Shown here piece by piece: positions 21,590 to 36,469 of a DNA stretch of 64,000 bases. The stretch is from Prorocentrum cordatum. Taxonomy: Eukaryota > Sar > Dinophyceae > Prorocentrales > Prorocentraceae. Made by a program: the position numbers and the translations under genes. The stretch covers positions 582,676 to 646,675 of the forward strand of contig CAUYUJ010004780.1 in the NCBI GenBank assembly GCA_963575745.1. The letters run 5' to 3'. Numbering within the stretch: position 1 is the stretch's first letter; every line of letters starts with the position of its first letter. The notes beneath the pieces were generated by a model that saw nothing but the letters and a program-made list of their open reading frames with translations, was not told the origin of the DNA and made no database searches.

Positions 21590-25260
<3,671 letters not shown>

Positions 25261-25494
25261 CCAGCCCTTTGGGCGTGAGTGGTTTAGGAAGCCCGCTCTG
25301 TCCTCAACCCCCTTTCTTCCCCTTCGGGGAGGGGTTTACCCCTCCCCCTCCCCCCTCCCCCTGGACCTGGAGAGGGAGTTCCGCGGGTCGTCAGGGTGGT
25401 CTTTTTCGACGTCTGGGAGGGCCAAAAAAACGACGACCCTCACGAGGATTCTGGCCCCGAGGGGGGGGGGAATTTGGTGCCTCAGCTCGTCGTT

Positions 25495-25640
25495 GAAGCC
25501 AAAATCATTGATTTTACTACGGTGTTGGCCCCATTTTGGCCTCCTGAGGGGGCCGCGCTCGTCTTCCTTCATAGCAAAATCATTGATTGTACGAAGGTTT
25601 TGGGCTCATTTTGTCCTTCTCAGGGGGCAGCTCTCATTTG
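25495..25640. repeat. Two-unit tandem repeat of about 80 bp
   Basis: AAAATCATTGATT ... TTTTGG(C/G)C ... TC(A/C)GGGGG occurs at 25501-25580 and 25577-25640 with clear divergence. Confidence 0.7.
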
Positions 25641-25644
25641 CGCT

Positions 25645-25965
25645 TCAAAGGAGGTCGCAAGAGGCCCCAAGATGGCCCCAAGAGGCCTCCAGGAGGCCCC
25701 CCAGAGGCCCCCAAGCGGCCCCAACAGGCCCCCAAGAGGCCCCCAAGAGGCCCCCAAGAGGCCCCAAGAGGCTCCAAGAGGCCCCCAAGAGGCCCCACGA
25801 GGAGCCCGAACGACTCACACCAGGACGAGGGGCCCGAACGACTCACACCACGAAGAGCCCGAACGACTCACACCACAAGGAGGGGCCCGAACGACTCACA
25901 CCAGGACGAGGCGCCCGAACGACTCACACCACGAGGAGCCCGAACGACTCACACACGAGGAGCGC
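25645..25965. repeat. Two adjacent minisatellites
   Basis: 25645-25800 is an (AGAGGCCCCCA)n-like array with 9- to 12-bp units. 25800-25965 is built from GAACGACTCACACCA(C/G)GA units of about 24-36 bp. There is no supported gene. Confidence 0.9.
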
Positions 25966-26284
25966 TTTCTCTCCCTCCTCCTCCGCCTTGTCCTTCTCCC
26001 GCTCCCCCCACAAGGAGGATGTACAAGGAGGCGGAAGGAAGGAGGAACAGGGGAGATATGCGGGGCCAAGCGGACACACGCCTGAAAAACACGACTGCCG
26101 GCATGCTTCGCAAGAGTTGCTGCTGTGAGATGGGCTGGTGGGGATACGCGAAGCGTAAAGAATAGCGGTAAATTGCGACTGTCGTCGTCACCTTCGCGGG
26201 GATTCCAATCGCAATGCTATTGACAAATTGGTCGGCGTAGCAATCGAGTCGTTGCTATTGAAAAGTTGGTCGGCGTAGCAGTCT

Positions 26285-26293
26285 GGTAGTAGC

Positions 26294-26326
<33 letters not shown>

Positions 26327-26342
26327 CGTTGTAGTAGTCGTT

Positions 26343-26393
<51 letters not shown>

Positions 26394-26394
26394 A

Positions 26395-26429
<35 letters not shown>

Positions 26430-26455
26430 CTACTAGCAGTAGCAATAGTAGTAGC

Positions 26456-26497
<42 letters not shown>

Positions 26498-26546
26498 CGT
26501 ATTAGCTGTTATAGTAGTCGTATTATTAGTAGTAGTAATAGTGGTC

Positions 26547-26599
<53 letters not shown>

Positions 26600-26727
26600 C
26601 ATGGTAGTAGTAATAAACATAAGCATAGCCGTAGTCGTAGCCGTAGCCGTGTAGCGCGAAAAATACTAGTATTAGTAATGGGATCGATGGTATTAGTAGC
26701 ACTGATAATACGTATCGTAATAGTGGC

Positions 26728-26792
<65 letters not shown>

Positions 26793-26880
26793 CGCTAGCA
26801 GTAGTAGCATTAGCAGTAGCAGTAGCAGAAATAGTAGTAGTAGTAGTAGTAGTAGCAGCAGCAGCAGTAGTGACAGTTGT
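26285..26880. repeat. Second (AGT)n array
   Basis: Same imperfect AGT repeat as the 21.6-25.3 kb array, interrupted by a less regular part at 26500-26720. Two copies of a short motif (TGCTATTGA(C/A)AA(A/G)TTGGTCGGCGTAGCA) precede it at 26215-26280. Confidence 0.96.
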
Positions 26881-26944
26881 ACTTCGAAATGATGTACGCC
26901 TCATTGCGCCAGGCCCATGACGGCAGCGGAGCGGCGGCTGCGGC

Positions 26945-27056
26945 GGCGTCTGCGGAAGCGACGACGACGACGACAACGACGACGACGACGACGACGATGC
27001 GACGACGACGACGATGACGACGACGACGACGACCGCGATGACGACGACGACGACGG
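26945..27056. repeat. (GAC)n trinucleotide array
   Basis: GAC/GAT repeats at 26958-27052. Confidence 0.95.
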
Positions 27057-27139
27057 GGGGGCAATGCGAAAATAATCCGACATCTTCACCAGGGGTGGCT
27101 GTTCGTCCTGAATCGATATGTGAACGTCCTGGGGCCGAA

Positions 27140-27672
27140 AGGCAGGGAGCCTTCTCAGAGGCCTCTGGAGCCTTCTCAGAAGCCCTGAAACGACTTCTGA
27201 AAACCCCTCAGAGGCCTAGCCCCCTGAGCAGCCATCAGGAGGCCTGTGGGAAGCCCTCAGAAGCCTCTGAAAAGCCTTCTGAGGCCTCTGATAATCCGTG
27301 AGAGGCATCTGAGAAGCCCTCAGAGGCCTCTGAGAAGCCCTCAGAAGGAAGCCCTCTGATCTGAGAAGTCCTCAGGGGCTTCTGATAAGCGCTCAGGAGC
27401 CTCTGAGGAGCCCTCAGGAGGCCTCTGAGATGCCATTAGAAGCCCCTGAGAAGTGGCCACGAGGCCTCTGAGAAGCCCTCAGAAACCCTTGAAAAGTGCT
27501 CAAAGGCCTCTGAGAAACCCTCGGAGGCAGGCCTCTGAAAAGTCCTCAGAGGCTTCTGGAAGCCCTGGTAGGCCCGAGAAGTCATCACAGGCCTGTGGGA
27601 AGCTTCAGAGGCCCCTGAAAAGCCCTCAAATGCCTCTGAGGCCTCTGAGAAACCCTTAGAGGCGTGTGGAGG
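27140..27672. repeat. Minisatellite with a unit of about 21 bp
   Basis: Degenerate AAGCCCTCAGAGGCCTCTGAG units, each nearly palindromic around AGGCCT, about 25 copies. Confidence 0.92.
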
Positions 27673-27989
27673 CGGGCTTCATGTTGTAGAGTGGCCAGTG
27701 TTGTTGTAAAGAGGGCCTTCTGGTTGCAGAGTAGCCCTGGCAGGCAAGTTCAGATTGGAAAGTGACTAACTGAAAGAAACAACACCCGACTTCGAACGTT
27801 TTCTCGATGGAATGTTCCCCATCTGGTTGGAAAAAGCGTTTCTGGTTGTACAGAGACCCAAACTCGAGGATTGGGGGCCTCCGAGGGGGGGGGGGAAAGC
27901 TTGAGGACGGGGGCCTCCCAGGGGGCAAGAAATGAGCCTCCCAGGACCCCCCGAGGGGGAACAACAAGAAGTCGAGGGTCAACAATAAC

Positions 27990-28155
27990 AGCCAAGCCCG
28001 ATGGAAGCAAGGGCTCCCAACTTCGCGCGTCGCGCTGCGCGAAGCGCGAAGTGCGAATAATTTCGCGCTCTCGCGCCGCCTCCCGAGGGAGAAGAGGAGG
28101 ATGAGGAATCAGAGCCGAGCCGCGAAGCGCGAATAACTTCGCGCCCTCGAGGGCG
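27990..28155. repeat. CGCGAA-rich palindromic repeats
   Basis: GCGCGAAGCGCGAA and GCGAATAA(T/C)TTCGCGC words recur at 28035-28070 and 28118-28146, each able to fold back. GCCAAGCCCGATGGAAGC occurs twice (27991 and 28172). Confidence 0.65.
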
Positions 28156-28333
28156 CCCTTGGACAATACCAGCCAAGCCCGATGGAAGCCTCCTGTGCTC
28201 TTTAGGACGCTCCCGAGATCCCCCGAGCTCCAGAGGCCAAGGGCTACTCCAGAGACCTCCCCGAGCACTCGGGAGCGCTCTCGCGGAGCCCTCTGGAGAT
28301 GTTCAGCTCTAACGCCGTCGTCGCCGGTGGCTA

Positions 28334-28334
<1 letters not shown>

Positions 28335-28383
<49 letters not shown>

Positions 28384-28450
28384 GGTCGTCGTCGTCGCTC
28401 TCGTCCTCTTCCTCGTCCTCGTCATCCTCGTCCTCGTCCTCGCCGCTGTG
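28335..28450. repeat. (CGT)n/(CCTCGT)n array
   Basis: CGT repeated from 28336 to about 28400, then TCGTCC-type units. GGA/GAGGA-rich sequence follows to about 28675. Confidence 0.93.
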
Positions 28451-29089
28451 GTCCTCGCGGTCGTCGTCGGTTTCCCTCGCCCCTTGGGGCCAGAGGGCAC
28501 TGGACGAGGATGATCGAGGAGGAGAAGGAGAAGCCTGGATAATCGAGGAAGAGGATCGAGGAAGATCGAGGCGGAGGAGGACAGAGGAGAAGAGAGAGGA
28601 GGAAAAGGATCGAGGAGGAGAAGGAAAAGGAGGATCATCCCGGGGGAGGAGGAAAAGGAGGAGGATCGAGGAAGATCGAGCGCGCGGCAAGTCCACCGGC
28701 AGCGGGCAAACGCACGCCGAGGCGCTGGCGGAGCTGCCTGGCCCCCTGCGCGGCACGTCCGCACTCTGCGGAATGGCGCTGCTGGCGTCTCACAGGAGCG
28801 CCGCTGGGCTGCAGCGGTCAGCGGAAGGGCCCGCGGTGCAGGAGAATCCGCTCGCGAAGGCCAGCCCGCCGCCCCCGCTAAGGGTCGGCAGAGCGCAACA
28901 CCTCCGCGGCCGCCGCTCAACACTGAGCGGGCCGCCGCGAGGGAAGTCGGTGCGTTTCTCCGGGGCGCCGGGCGCCCAACGGGCTCGTCGGCCTGCGGCC
29001 GAAGGGGAGGCCCCCAGAGCGTGCGTTCCCTGCTCCCCCCTGCTCCTCGCTTTCTGTTCCTCGCGCCGCCGCCTCCTCGTTCTTCCTCG

Positions 29090-29268
29090 CTCGTTCCTCC
29101 TCCTCCTCCTCCTCCTCCTCCTGCTGTTGCTGCTGTTCCTCCTCCTCCTCCTCCTCCTCCTCCTCCTCTTTCTCTTCTTCCTCCTCCTCCTTTTCCTCCT
29201 CATCCTTTTCTTCCTCCTCCTCCTCCTCCTCCTCCTCTTTGTCCTCGTCCATCTCGTCCTCCTCCATT
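29090..29268. repeat. (CCT)n array
   Basis: CCT/CTT repeats over about 180 bp. 28690-29040 is GC-rich with no gene that can be supported. Confidence 0.95.
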
Positions 29269-29385
29269 CCTGGATAACTCTTTCCTGTCGCGCCCCCAGA
29301 CGTGTCCGTAATTAGGCCGGGCCAAGCGCTTCGCCTGAGATTTCTTCGCCAAACACGATCCTGAAACTAAAGATTTGCAATTGCT

Positions 29386-29610
29386 TCAAGGAGGAACCTG
29401 GGTGGTTCTCAAAATGCGGTTATCGCTTTAGCGCCGTGCTTAAAGTAATTTCAAAGATGGAACCTGGGCCGTTTTCAAATGTAGTTGTTGCTTTAGCGCC
29501 GCGCGTATTCGTCAAGAAATTCGAAACCGCTTCAAGGATGGTAAGCATGTCGTTTTCAAAATGTGGTTATTGCTTTGGCGCCGCGCACGATCGTGTAATA
29601 CAAATGCAAG
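29386..29610. repeat. Tandem repeat of about 80 bp
   Basis: Units share GTTTTCAAA(A)TG(C/T)(A/G)GTT and GCTTT(A/G)GCGCCG, at about 29410, 29470 and 29550, with a diverged copy near 30350-30390. Confidence 0.7.
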
Positions 29611-29639
29611 TAGTGAAAAGATGAGCCGCACACATCGAT

Positions 29640-29990
29640 ACCACCCAAATCCAACGTGCAAAAAACCGTTCGGTGCACACCTATCCGACCCAACCCTCAC
29701 CGTCCGATGCAACAATACAAGTTTGCTCACACTCATACGATCCAGCCCCCACCATCCTATGGTAACAACACTATTCGGCACACGACCATACGGCCCAATC
29801 CTTACCAACATATGCCAAGAAATATTCCGGTCACATCCTCCGGCCCTCACCATCTTGAGCAAAATCTGCGATTCGGTGTAACCGTACGACCCAACCATCA
29901 CCATCGTTTATGAAACATACTTTTTCGGTGCACATCCATCCGACCCAACACCCACCATCCAATGCAACATAAAACCGGCGCACCATCCGA
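29640..29990. repeat. Tandem repeat of about 65 bp
   Basis: Units share CGACCCAA(C)CC(T/C)CACC(A/G)TC, at about 29685, 29745, 29795, 29885 and 29940. Strong divergence between units. Confidence 0.7.
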
Positions 29991-30916
29991 TGTTGTTTTT
30001 TGCGTCACAAGCGGATCCAGCGCGCTATTGATCTCCAACATCGGCCCACCCCCTTGGCCCCGAAGAAACCCTGGGCATGATAAACAAATACAGAACAAAC
30101 ATCATCGATGCGTTTCGGGCACACGTCGCCGATCCCGATTTTGGACCCACGCGCTCCCAGGCTGGCCCAGGCGCTCCCAGACGCAACAAGGCGCTCCCAG
30201 ACGCTACAATCCTCCCCACAGCGTACCCAGGCTCGACGTCGCCAGCAGTAACAACAGCATCCACATCCTCATCTTCATCGCCCCTTGTCGCCGCAGGAGG
30301 TCAAGAACAGATGAATTCAGATCGTGTTGACGCGTAGACCACAAACGGCTCTCACAATAGGGTTCTCGCTTTGCTGGCGCCGCACACCATCCTCTTACGC
30401 AACCAACGGACAAATAGAGAGCGGGTCGTTTTCAGAAAGGAGCTCTCGCCTTGGTGCCGTGCATACTCGGCTTCCAATCCGTCCTTAGCTGCGCGAGTGG
30501 ATGGCGAGTTCTTTCCGCGACGGTGGGGGCATTGGACGAGGAACCCTTAGATAAGGAATCCAAGGTCTGGAGTCTGGTGGAATCCCACCAGTCCGACGGG
30601 AGTAGGAGGTTTAACCAACTTGTCTCTTCTCTCTGCCCAACCCCCTCCTTCCCTTGCTAGGGGAAGGCTGATCACTGTTCCCTAAGAATATACACCCCTG
30701 CCCCTAGGCGACCGGCAGCCAACCAGGAACAATGCCGACCCTATGATCACATCTCCCCAACCGCCCATCAGAACACAATTCCAAAATAACACTCTGCCTC
30801 CAAATTCGGAGCACGATCAACCAACCCGATGCGGCCCCCCACCCTACAACCCCGGTCAAAAAACAATGCAAAGGGGCGAAGTCGTGAATCACGTTCGTGA
30901 GACCCGCGAGCACTTT

Positions 30917-31001
30917 GCATTGTTTTTTGACCGGGACGGCGAGGGTGTCAGCATATTGCCTGCGGTGCGTAGGGCCACCATCGCTGTCAAGAAACAATAC
31001 A
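30917..31001. mobile_element. Short foldback element 1
   Basis: About 85 bp bounded by GTTTTTTGACCGGGACGG and its imperfect inverse CGCTGTCAAGAAAC. Similar inverted termini (TTTTTGACAGGGACGG) occur near 31065, 31790 and 31931. No ORF; MITE-like by structure only. Confidence 0.5.
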
Positions 31002-31095
31002 AAGTGCACCTCGCGGCAAAGTTTGGATCATGCGCGGCCACCCCGCGATCACTGTTAAGTTGTTTTTGACAGGGACGGCGGGGATGGCGGCGTAT

Positions 31096-31114
31096 GGCCT
31101 GCTGTGCGCAGGCC
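31096..31114. repeat. Perfect 6-bp-stem hairpin
   Basis: GGCCTG-CTGTGCG-CAGGCC, found again identically at 31964-31982 within the second long unit. It lies just inside the TTTTTGACAGGGACGG terminus. Confidence 0.75.
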
Positions 31115-32442
31115 CACCAGACACAATGATGGGCATTGGTTTTCGACAACGATGGTGTGGGAACCGACATGGTTCCCGATGTCTGCTGTCACGTGCGCAA
31201 TCTCACCTGACACACTCTGCGCGTGCCCCGAACGTGGCGCACCTGGCCCAGCTGGAGTATGCGGTACACCTGGCGCACGTGGCGCATCTGGCGCACCAAG
31301 CGTGCCTGGTATGCTCGGGCCCCACGGGTGCCTGGCGCGCGTGGCGCGCCCGGCACGCGCGGCGCACCTCGCCCCAGCGTCGCGCACATTTGGTCGGTGT
31401 TGGTTCCCAGTAGGTGCCCATCCAAAGACGACCGCTGAACATGCTGAGGCTCGGGCGGGTGGGAGTGAGCTGCACGGGTGGGAGGGCGGGTGGCAGTGAG
31501 CTAGACGGCTTGCTATCTAGGAGGGTGTCTTGAACCCCTCCTCCTGTCACTGTTTCCTATTACCATACACCCCCTCCCCCAAGCGACTGGCGGCCAACCA
31601 GGAACCATGCGGGCCCCCCACCCGCCATCCCTGTCAAAAACAATATAAAACGCAATCTGCCTCCACAATTGAAGCATGAGCGGGCAACCCGATGCGGCCC
31701 CCTCTACCATCCCTGTCAAAAGCAATACAACATACATTTTTACGGGGCGAAGTCTTGAGTCATGTTCGTGAGGCCCGCGGGCAGTTTGTTATGTTTTTGA
31801 AAGGGAGGGCGGGGGTGTCAGCATATTGCCTGCTGCGCGCAAGGCTACCATCCCTAACAAAACAATGCAAAAGGCACCTCGCGGCAAAGTTTGGATCATG
31901 CGCGGCCACCCCGCGATCACTGTCAAGAGATTTTTGACAGGGACGGCGGGGGTGGCGGCGTATGGCCTGCTGTGCGCAGGCCCACCATGACACAATTATG
32001 GGCATTGCTGTTCGACAAGGAGTGTGGGGGCCGACGTGTTTCTCTGATGTGTGCTGTCACGCGCGCAGGCGCACCTGACACGCTCTGCGCGTGCCCCGAA
32101 CGTGGTGCACCTGGCCCAGCGTCGCGCGCATTTGGCCGGTGTTGGTTTCCAAGAGCTGCCCATCCAAAGACGACCGCTGAACATGTTGAAACTCAGGTTA
32201 GTTAGGTGTTGGGAGGGCGGGTGGGAGTGAGCCAGACGGCTTGTTTTCTAGGGGGTGTCTTGATCACTGTTCCCTATGAATAAACACCCTGTCCCACAGG
32301 CGACTGGTAGCCTACCAGGAACCATGCGGGCACCCCCCACCATCCCTTGTAAAAAACAATACAAAACTGTCTTTAAATTCGGAGCATGCGCAGCCAACCC
32401 GATGCGGCCTCCCTCCACCATCCCTGTCAAAAAACAACACAG

Positions 32443-32585
32443 AGTAAGCGGCGGCGGCTGCGGCGGGCGGCGGCTGCGGCGCGGCGGCGGCGCGGCGGCT
32501 GCGGCGGCGGTGGCGGCGGCGGCGGCGGGCGGCGCGGCAGCGGCTGCGGCGGCAGTGGCTGCGGCGGCGGCGATTTGGCAGCGGG

Positions 32586-32623
<38 letters not shown>

Positions 32624-32750
32624 GGCGGCGGCGGCGACGACGGCGGTGGCGCCGGCGGCGGTGCGGCGGCGGCGGCGGGCAGCGGCGGCGGCGGCGCTGG
32701 CGGCGGCGTCGGCGGCGGCGGCGGCGGCGGGGGGCGGCGGCGGATTGGCC
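32443..32750. repeat. (GGC)n trinucleotide array
   Basis: GGC/GCG repeats over about 300 bp with CGA and GTG interruptions. Poly-Gly/Ala/Pro/Arg frames on both strands are artefacts. Confidence 0.96.
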
Positions 32751-33039
32751 CCCGGGAGCTGCCCATCCAAAGACGACTGCTGAATATGCTGAGGCTCGGG
32801 CCAAACTCGGGTGCTACGTATGTGTTGGGAGGGCAGGTGGGAGTGAGCGAGACGGCTTGCGGGCGGGGAGGAAGTCTTGACCCCTCCCCCTGCCTCCTCA
32901 TCTGGCCCTGGGAGTTGGGGGAATGGGGGCATGGGTAAATGAAGATCAGCTGCATCATCGTCAGTAACATCATCACGATCACCGACATCAGCAACATTAT
33001 CAGTACCATCACTAGAAAGAGCGTGTTCTACCGCTGCTG

Positions 33040-33262
33040 GCGGAAAACCGGGGGGGGTCACTACCGGTTCGAACCCTCCCCCCCCCCCCCCCCCGGAAAA
33101 CCGGGGGGGTCACTACCGGTTCGAACCCCTCCCCCCCCCCCCCCCCCCTGCTCATCATGAAAAGGGGGGGGGGGGTCACTGCCGGTTCGAACACCCCTCC
33201 CCCCCCCTCCGGATCCGGAAAACCGGGGGGGGTCACTACCGGTTCGAACCCCCCCCTCCCTC
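33040..33262 (+). repeat. Four tandem copies of a unit containing GGTTCGAACC
   Basis: Units (A/C)CCGGGGG..GGTCACT(A/G)CCGGTTCGAACCCC separated by C-runs, at about 33049, 33102, 33167 and 33217. GGTTCGAACCC matches the RNA polymerase III B-box consensus GGTTCGANNCC, but no A box or tRNA fold is evident. Confidence 0.8.
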
Positions 33263-33269
33263 GAAAACC

Positions 33270-33362
33270 GAGTGGGGGTGCGGACAGTGGTGGGGACGGT
33301 GTTGGTGGGGACAGTGGTGAGGGGATAGCGGGACAGTGGTGGGGACAGTGGGACAGTGATCA
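33270..33362 (+). repeat. GGGGACAGTGGT-type minisatellite, short block
   Basis: Units of about 12 bp (GTGGGGACAGTG), related to the larger block at 34100-34625. Confidence 0.85.
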
Positions 33363-33639
33363 CCCGGGTGACTCCAACCTAAGACCCATGGAGGCCCAAC
33401 CGGAAAGAAAAAAAAAATGGGGCGCGCCGAAGAACCCAGGGGGTCCGGTTTCCGCGGAGGAAAGAAAAAAAACCTGGCGATGGGGTTCGAGCACGGGGGT
33501 TACCCCCCCCTCAAATACCGGAAGAGGAATGAACTCCCAGCCGCGGGGGTGCCCGCGCGAGGGGCCCCACCCCCCCGAGCGCAACCAGAGGAAGAAAAGC
33601 GTGAGAGCCGAGACTGTAAGTGCAATGCAACAACACCTT

Positions 33640-33930
33640 AATCGCGGTTGCACTAGGGAATTGTACTAGCACTCGGAACTTGGATCAGAGAGTTGTTATA
33701 ATACCACTTAAACCGGGGAGTTGTACGGGGGAGTTGTGCTCGGGAGTTGTACCGTGGAGTTGTACTAGTACTGGGGATTGGCGATAGGGCGTTGTTCTAG
33801 GGGGCGCAATTTTACCAGCTGTAATATGATACCAGCTGCACTCGAATATTTGCACGGCAGGACAACGTGCTCTCTAGGAACAACTGCGCGATAGGACATG
33901 ATAGTACCAGTTGTACTCAAGTGCGAGTTG
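33640..33930. repeat. GAGTTGTAC-type degenerate repeat
   Basis: (G)GGAGTTGTAC(G/T) units recur between 33700 and 33790 and again near 33920; CCAGCTG(T/C)A occurs three times. No gene. Confidence 0.6.
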
Positions 33931-34099
33931 TACGGTAGTCGGAGGGGTTCAGGGGTTCCAACAGCAACGCGCGCGGGGAAGAAGGAAAGAAATCCATGCG
34001 CCGCCAGGGGTCCCGGGTTTAACGGGTCGCCGCGAAGGTTGACCCCCCGCGGAAAGAAGAAAAGAAATCCGGCCGGGGGGTTGGGGGGTTGAGGGATGA

Positions 34100-34625
34100 G
34101 TCACGGGGGCGATGGACAGTGGGACAGTGGTGGGGACGGTAGCGGTGGGGACAGTGGTGGGGATAATGGTGGGAACAGGGGGGGGACAGTGGACAGTGGT
34201 GGTGACGGTGGTGGTGGGGACAGTGGTGTGGGGACAATGGGAATGAAGTGGAAACAGTGGGACAGTGGAGGGTACAATGGTGGTGGGGACAGTGGTGAAG
34301 GCGGCGGCGAGGACGGCGGTGGGACAATGGGACAGAGGTACAGTGGGGACAGTGGTGGGGACAGTGGGGGCAGTGGTGGGAACAGTGGGACAGCTCAGTG
34401 GGACAGCGGAGGAGTCAGTGGGACAGTGGGGACAGTGGGGATAGTCGGGCAGTGGTTGGGGCCGTGGAGACAGTGGGGAGAGTGGAACCGTGGTGGGAAC
34501 AGTTCTGGGGACAGCGGGGACAGTGCGACAGTGGTGGGGCCACTGGCGGGGACAGTAGGGGCGGTGGTGGAACCAGTGGGGACAGCGGTGGTGAGGGCAG
34601 TGGTGCTGGGAACACTAGTGGGGGA
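34100..34625 (+). repeat. GGGGACAGTGGT-type minisatellite, long block
   Basis: About 40 imperfect 12-bp units giving Gly/Asp/Ser-rich frames. It sits between the two oppositely oriented sets of GGTTCGAACC units. Confidence 0.92.
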
Positions 34626-34679
34626 TGTGATGCGGACGGTGGTGGGGACCGGGAGTCGTTTGCTGGCGGTGAGTAAGGG

Positions 34680-34800
34680 GGGGGGGGGGGGGGGGTTCGA
34701 ACCGGTAGTGACCCCCCCCGGTTTTCCGGATCCGGAGGGGGGGGGGGGGGGGGGGGGGGAAGGGGTTCGAACCGGTAGTGACCCCCCCCGGTTTTCGAAC
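34680..34800 (-). repeat. Two inverted copies of the GGTTCGAACC unit
   Basis: GGGTTCGAACCGGTAGTGAC followed by a C-run, CGGTTTTC and, in the first copy, CGGATCCGGAGGGG. This is the reverse complement of the copy at about 33205-33250, giving an inverted repeat of about 45 bp across 1.4 kb. G-runs follow to 34920. Confidence 0.8.
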
Positions 34801-35559
34801 GGGAGGGGGGGGGGAGGGAAGGGGTTAGGGGAGGGGGGGGTTTTGCCGAGGGAGGGGGGGGGGGGGGGGGAGGGGTTCCAGCAGGGGGGGGGGGGGGGAT
34901 TTTCGGAGGGGGGGGGGGGAAGACCCCCGGGCTCCAGAGGAAAAGGTTGGCAATTTTCCACAGTAAAGCGGCGGTGGATCACGCTCTCTCCATCACTAGC
35001 ATCATCATCACCATCATCAAAATCACCACCAACGGCTCCACAATTACCATCATCATCACAATTACCAAGAAACCGAAATCAATGAAGGCTGAAATCAGAA
35101 TGAACACAATGGTCGGAGACAGGGTAAAATGGAAAACTGTGCGGGTCAGCGACAAAAACAATACATTCAGGCCATCGGCCCAGCCGAGGAATCAAATACT
35201 CGGGCCAGTGCTGCAATCAATTCGTTCAATCCGACATCATGCGTCTGGTCAGCCAGCGCCACATGGCCGCGTGCTTGCGAGGGCCATCGAACAAATCAAA
35301 CAAGGAGTCCATGGCGCGCGCGCGCGGCCTTGCGGGCTCGGGCCGAAAACAAAACTAGCGGCAGCGAGCGAAAACAAAACAACTCGCAGAAGATTTTCCA
35401 GCCACGGTGCAGGGCTGCCGCTGAAAACATTGAAACAAGCGCAAACACAACATCAATACCCAGCTGAGCAAATTCAAAACCCAGAACGCTGCACGAAAAC
35501 AACCACTATAGCGGTTGAAGAGCCTGCGGGTGCGCTCGCTTGCGCGCCGCCAACGTGTC

Positions 35560-36440
35560 AATCATGGAAAACATAACAAACTCAATGTTAACTTCAAAAT
35601 CCAATCGGTCACCGCTAAGGAACAACTTTCGTTTCCATGCCAACATGGCGATTTTTACATCGTTAACAATACAGACCTCCAATTCGCGAACGCACGCGCG
35701 CGCGTGCGTTGGATACCATGTGTTGCCCATCATGGATAACATGCAACACAACCGACGTAAATTTCAAAATCCAACGAGCGCGCGCGTGGGATGCCCCGTG
35801 TTGTCCATCATGGGAACATAACAAGCTCTATGTTAACTTCAAAAACCCAACCGGTCACCGCTAAGGGGTCACTTTCGTTTCCATGCCAACATGGCGACTT
35901 TTCAATTGTGGACAATACAGAACCCCCAATCGCGCGCGCGCGCGTTGGATGCCCTGTGTTGCCCATTATGGAAAACATGCAACAAAACCAACGTTAACTT
36001 CAAAATCCAAACGGTCACCGCTAATGGACCACTTTAGTTTCCAAGCCAACAGGGCGACTGTCGATTGTGGACAATACAGAACCCCAAAGCGCGCGCGTGG
36101 GATGCCGTGTATTTCATCATGGACAACATAACAAACTCCATGTTAACATCAAACCCAATCGGTCATCGCTAAGGGATCAGTTCAGTTGCCATGCCAACGT
36201 GGCGACTTTTCTGTTGTTGACAATACAGAATCCCAGCTCGCGCGCGCATGCGTTGGACGCCCTGCGTTGCCAATCATGGATAACATACAACCAAAGCGAA
36301 TGTTAACTTCAAAATCCAATCGGTCACCGCTAAGGGATCACTTCAGTTTCCAGGCCAACAAGGCGACTGTTCTATTGTGGACAATGCAGAACCTCCAACG
36401 CGCGCGCGCGTGGGATGCAGCATGCCCTGCGAATTCCGTC
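35560..36440 (+). repeat. Satellite with a unit of about 155-160 bp
   Basis: Landmark TGTTAAC(T/A)TC occurs at about 35586, 35832, 35990, 36141 and 36301, with a truncated unit near 35755. Each unit has CGGTCA(C/T)CGCTAA, TTTCCA(T/A)GCCAAC, GGCGACT, GACAATACAGA, an alternating CGCGCG run and a TTGCC(C/A)ATCATGGA segment. Short frames through it shift between units, so it is not taken as coding. Confidence 0.88.
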
Positions 36441-36469
36441 TTGGAGAAAATAACAAATTCAGAGCTCAG

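Larger units (their letters stand above)
30685..32440. repeat. Three-unit long tandem repeat carrying foldback elements
   Basis: Units begin near 30690, 31560 and 32275 with (C/T)CC(C/A)AGGCGAC(C/T)GG(C/T)(A/G)GCC(A/T)ACCAGGAA. They share the chain CCAACCCGATGCGGCC, CCCTGTCAAAAA, GGCAAAGTTTGGATCATGCG and CGACCGCTGAACATG. The third unit is truncated and enters a (GGC)n array. Unit lengths are about 870 and 715 bp. No gene is supported; open frames change between units. Confidence 0.85.

Noticed and set aside
25510-25560. Dinoflagellate spliced-leader relic (CCATTTTGGC)
   Set aside because: Only a 10-base match in a local tandem repeat; the rest of the leader is absent.
27140-27672. CRISPR array, because of regular short repeats
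   Set aside because: Units are contiguous and degenerate with no unique spacers; the setting is eukaryotic.
32248-33061. Pro/Ala/Arg-rich ORFs of about 250 codons
   Set aside because: Translations of the (GGC)n array.
33050-33260. tRNA genes, because of GGTTCGAACC
   Set aside because: No acceptor stem, anticodon arm or A box could be folded around any copy.
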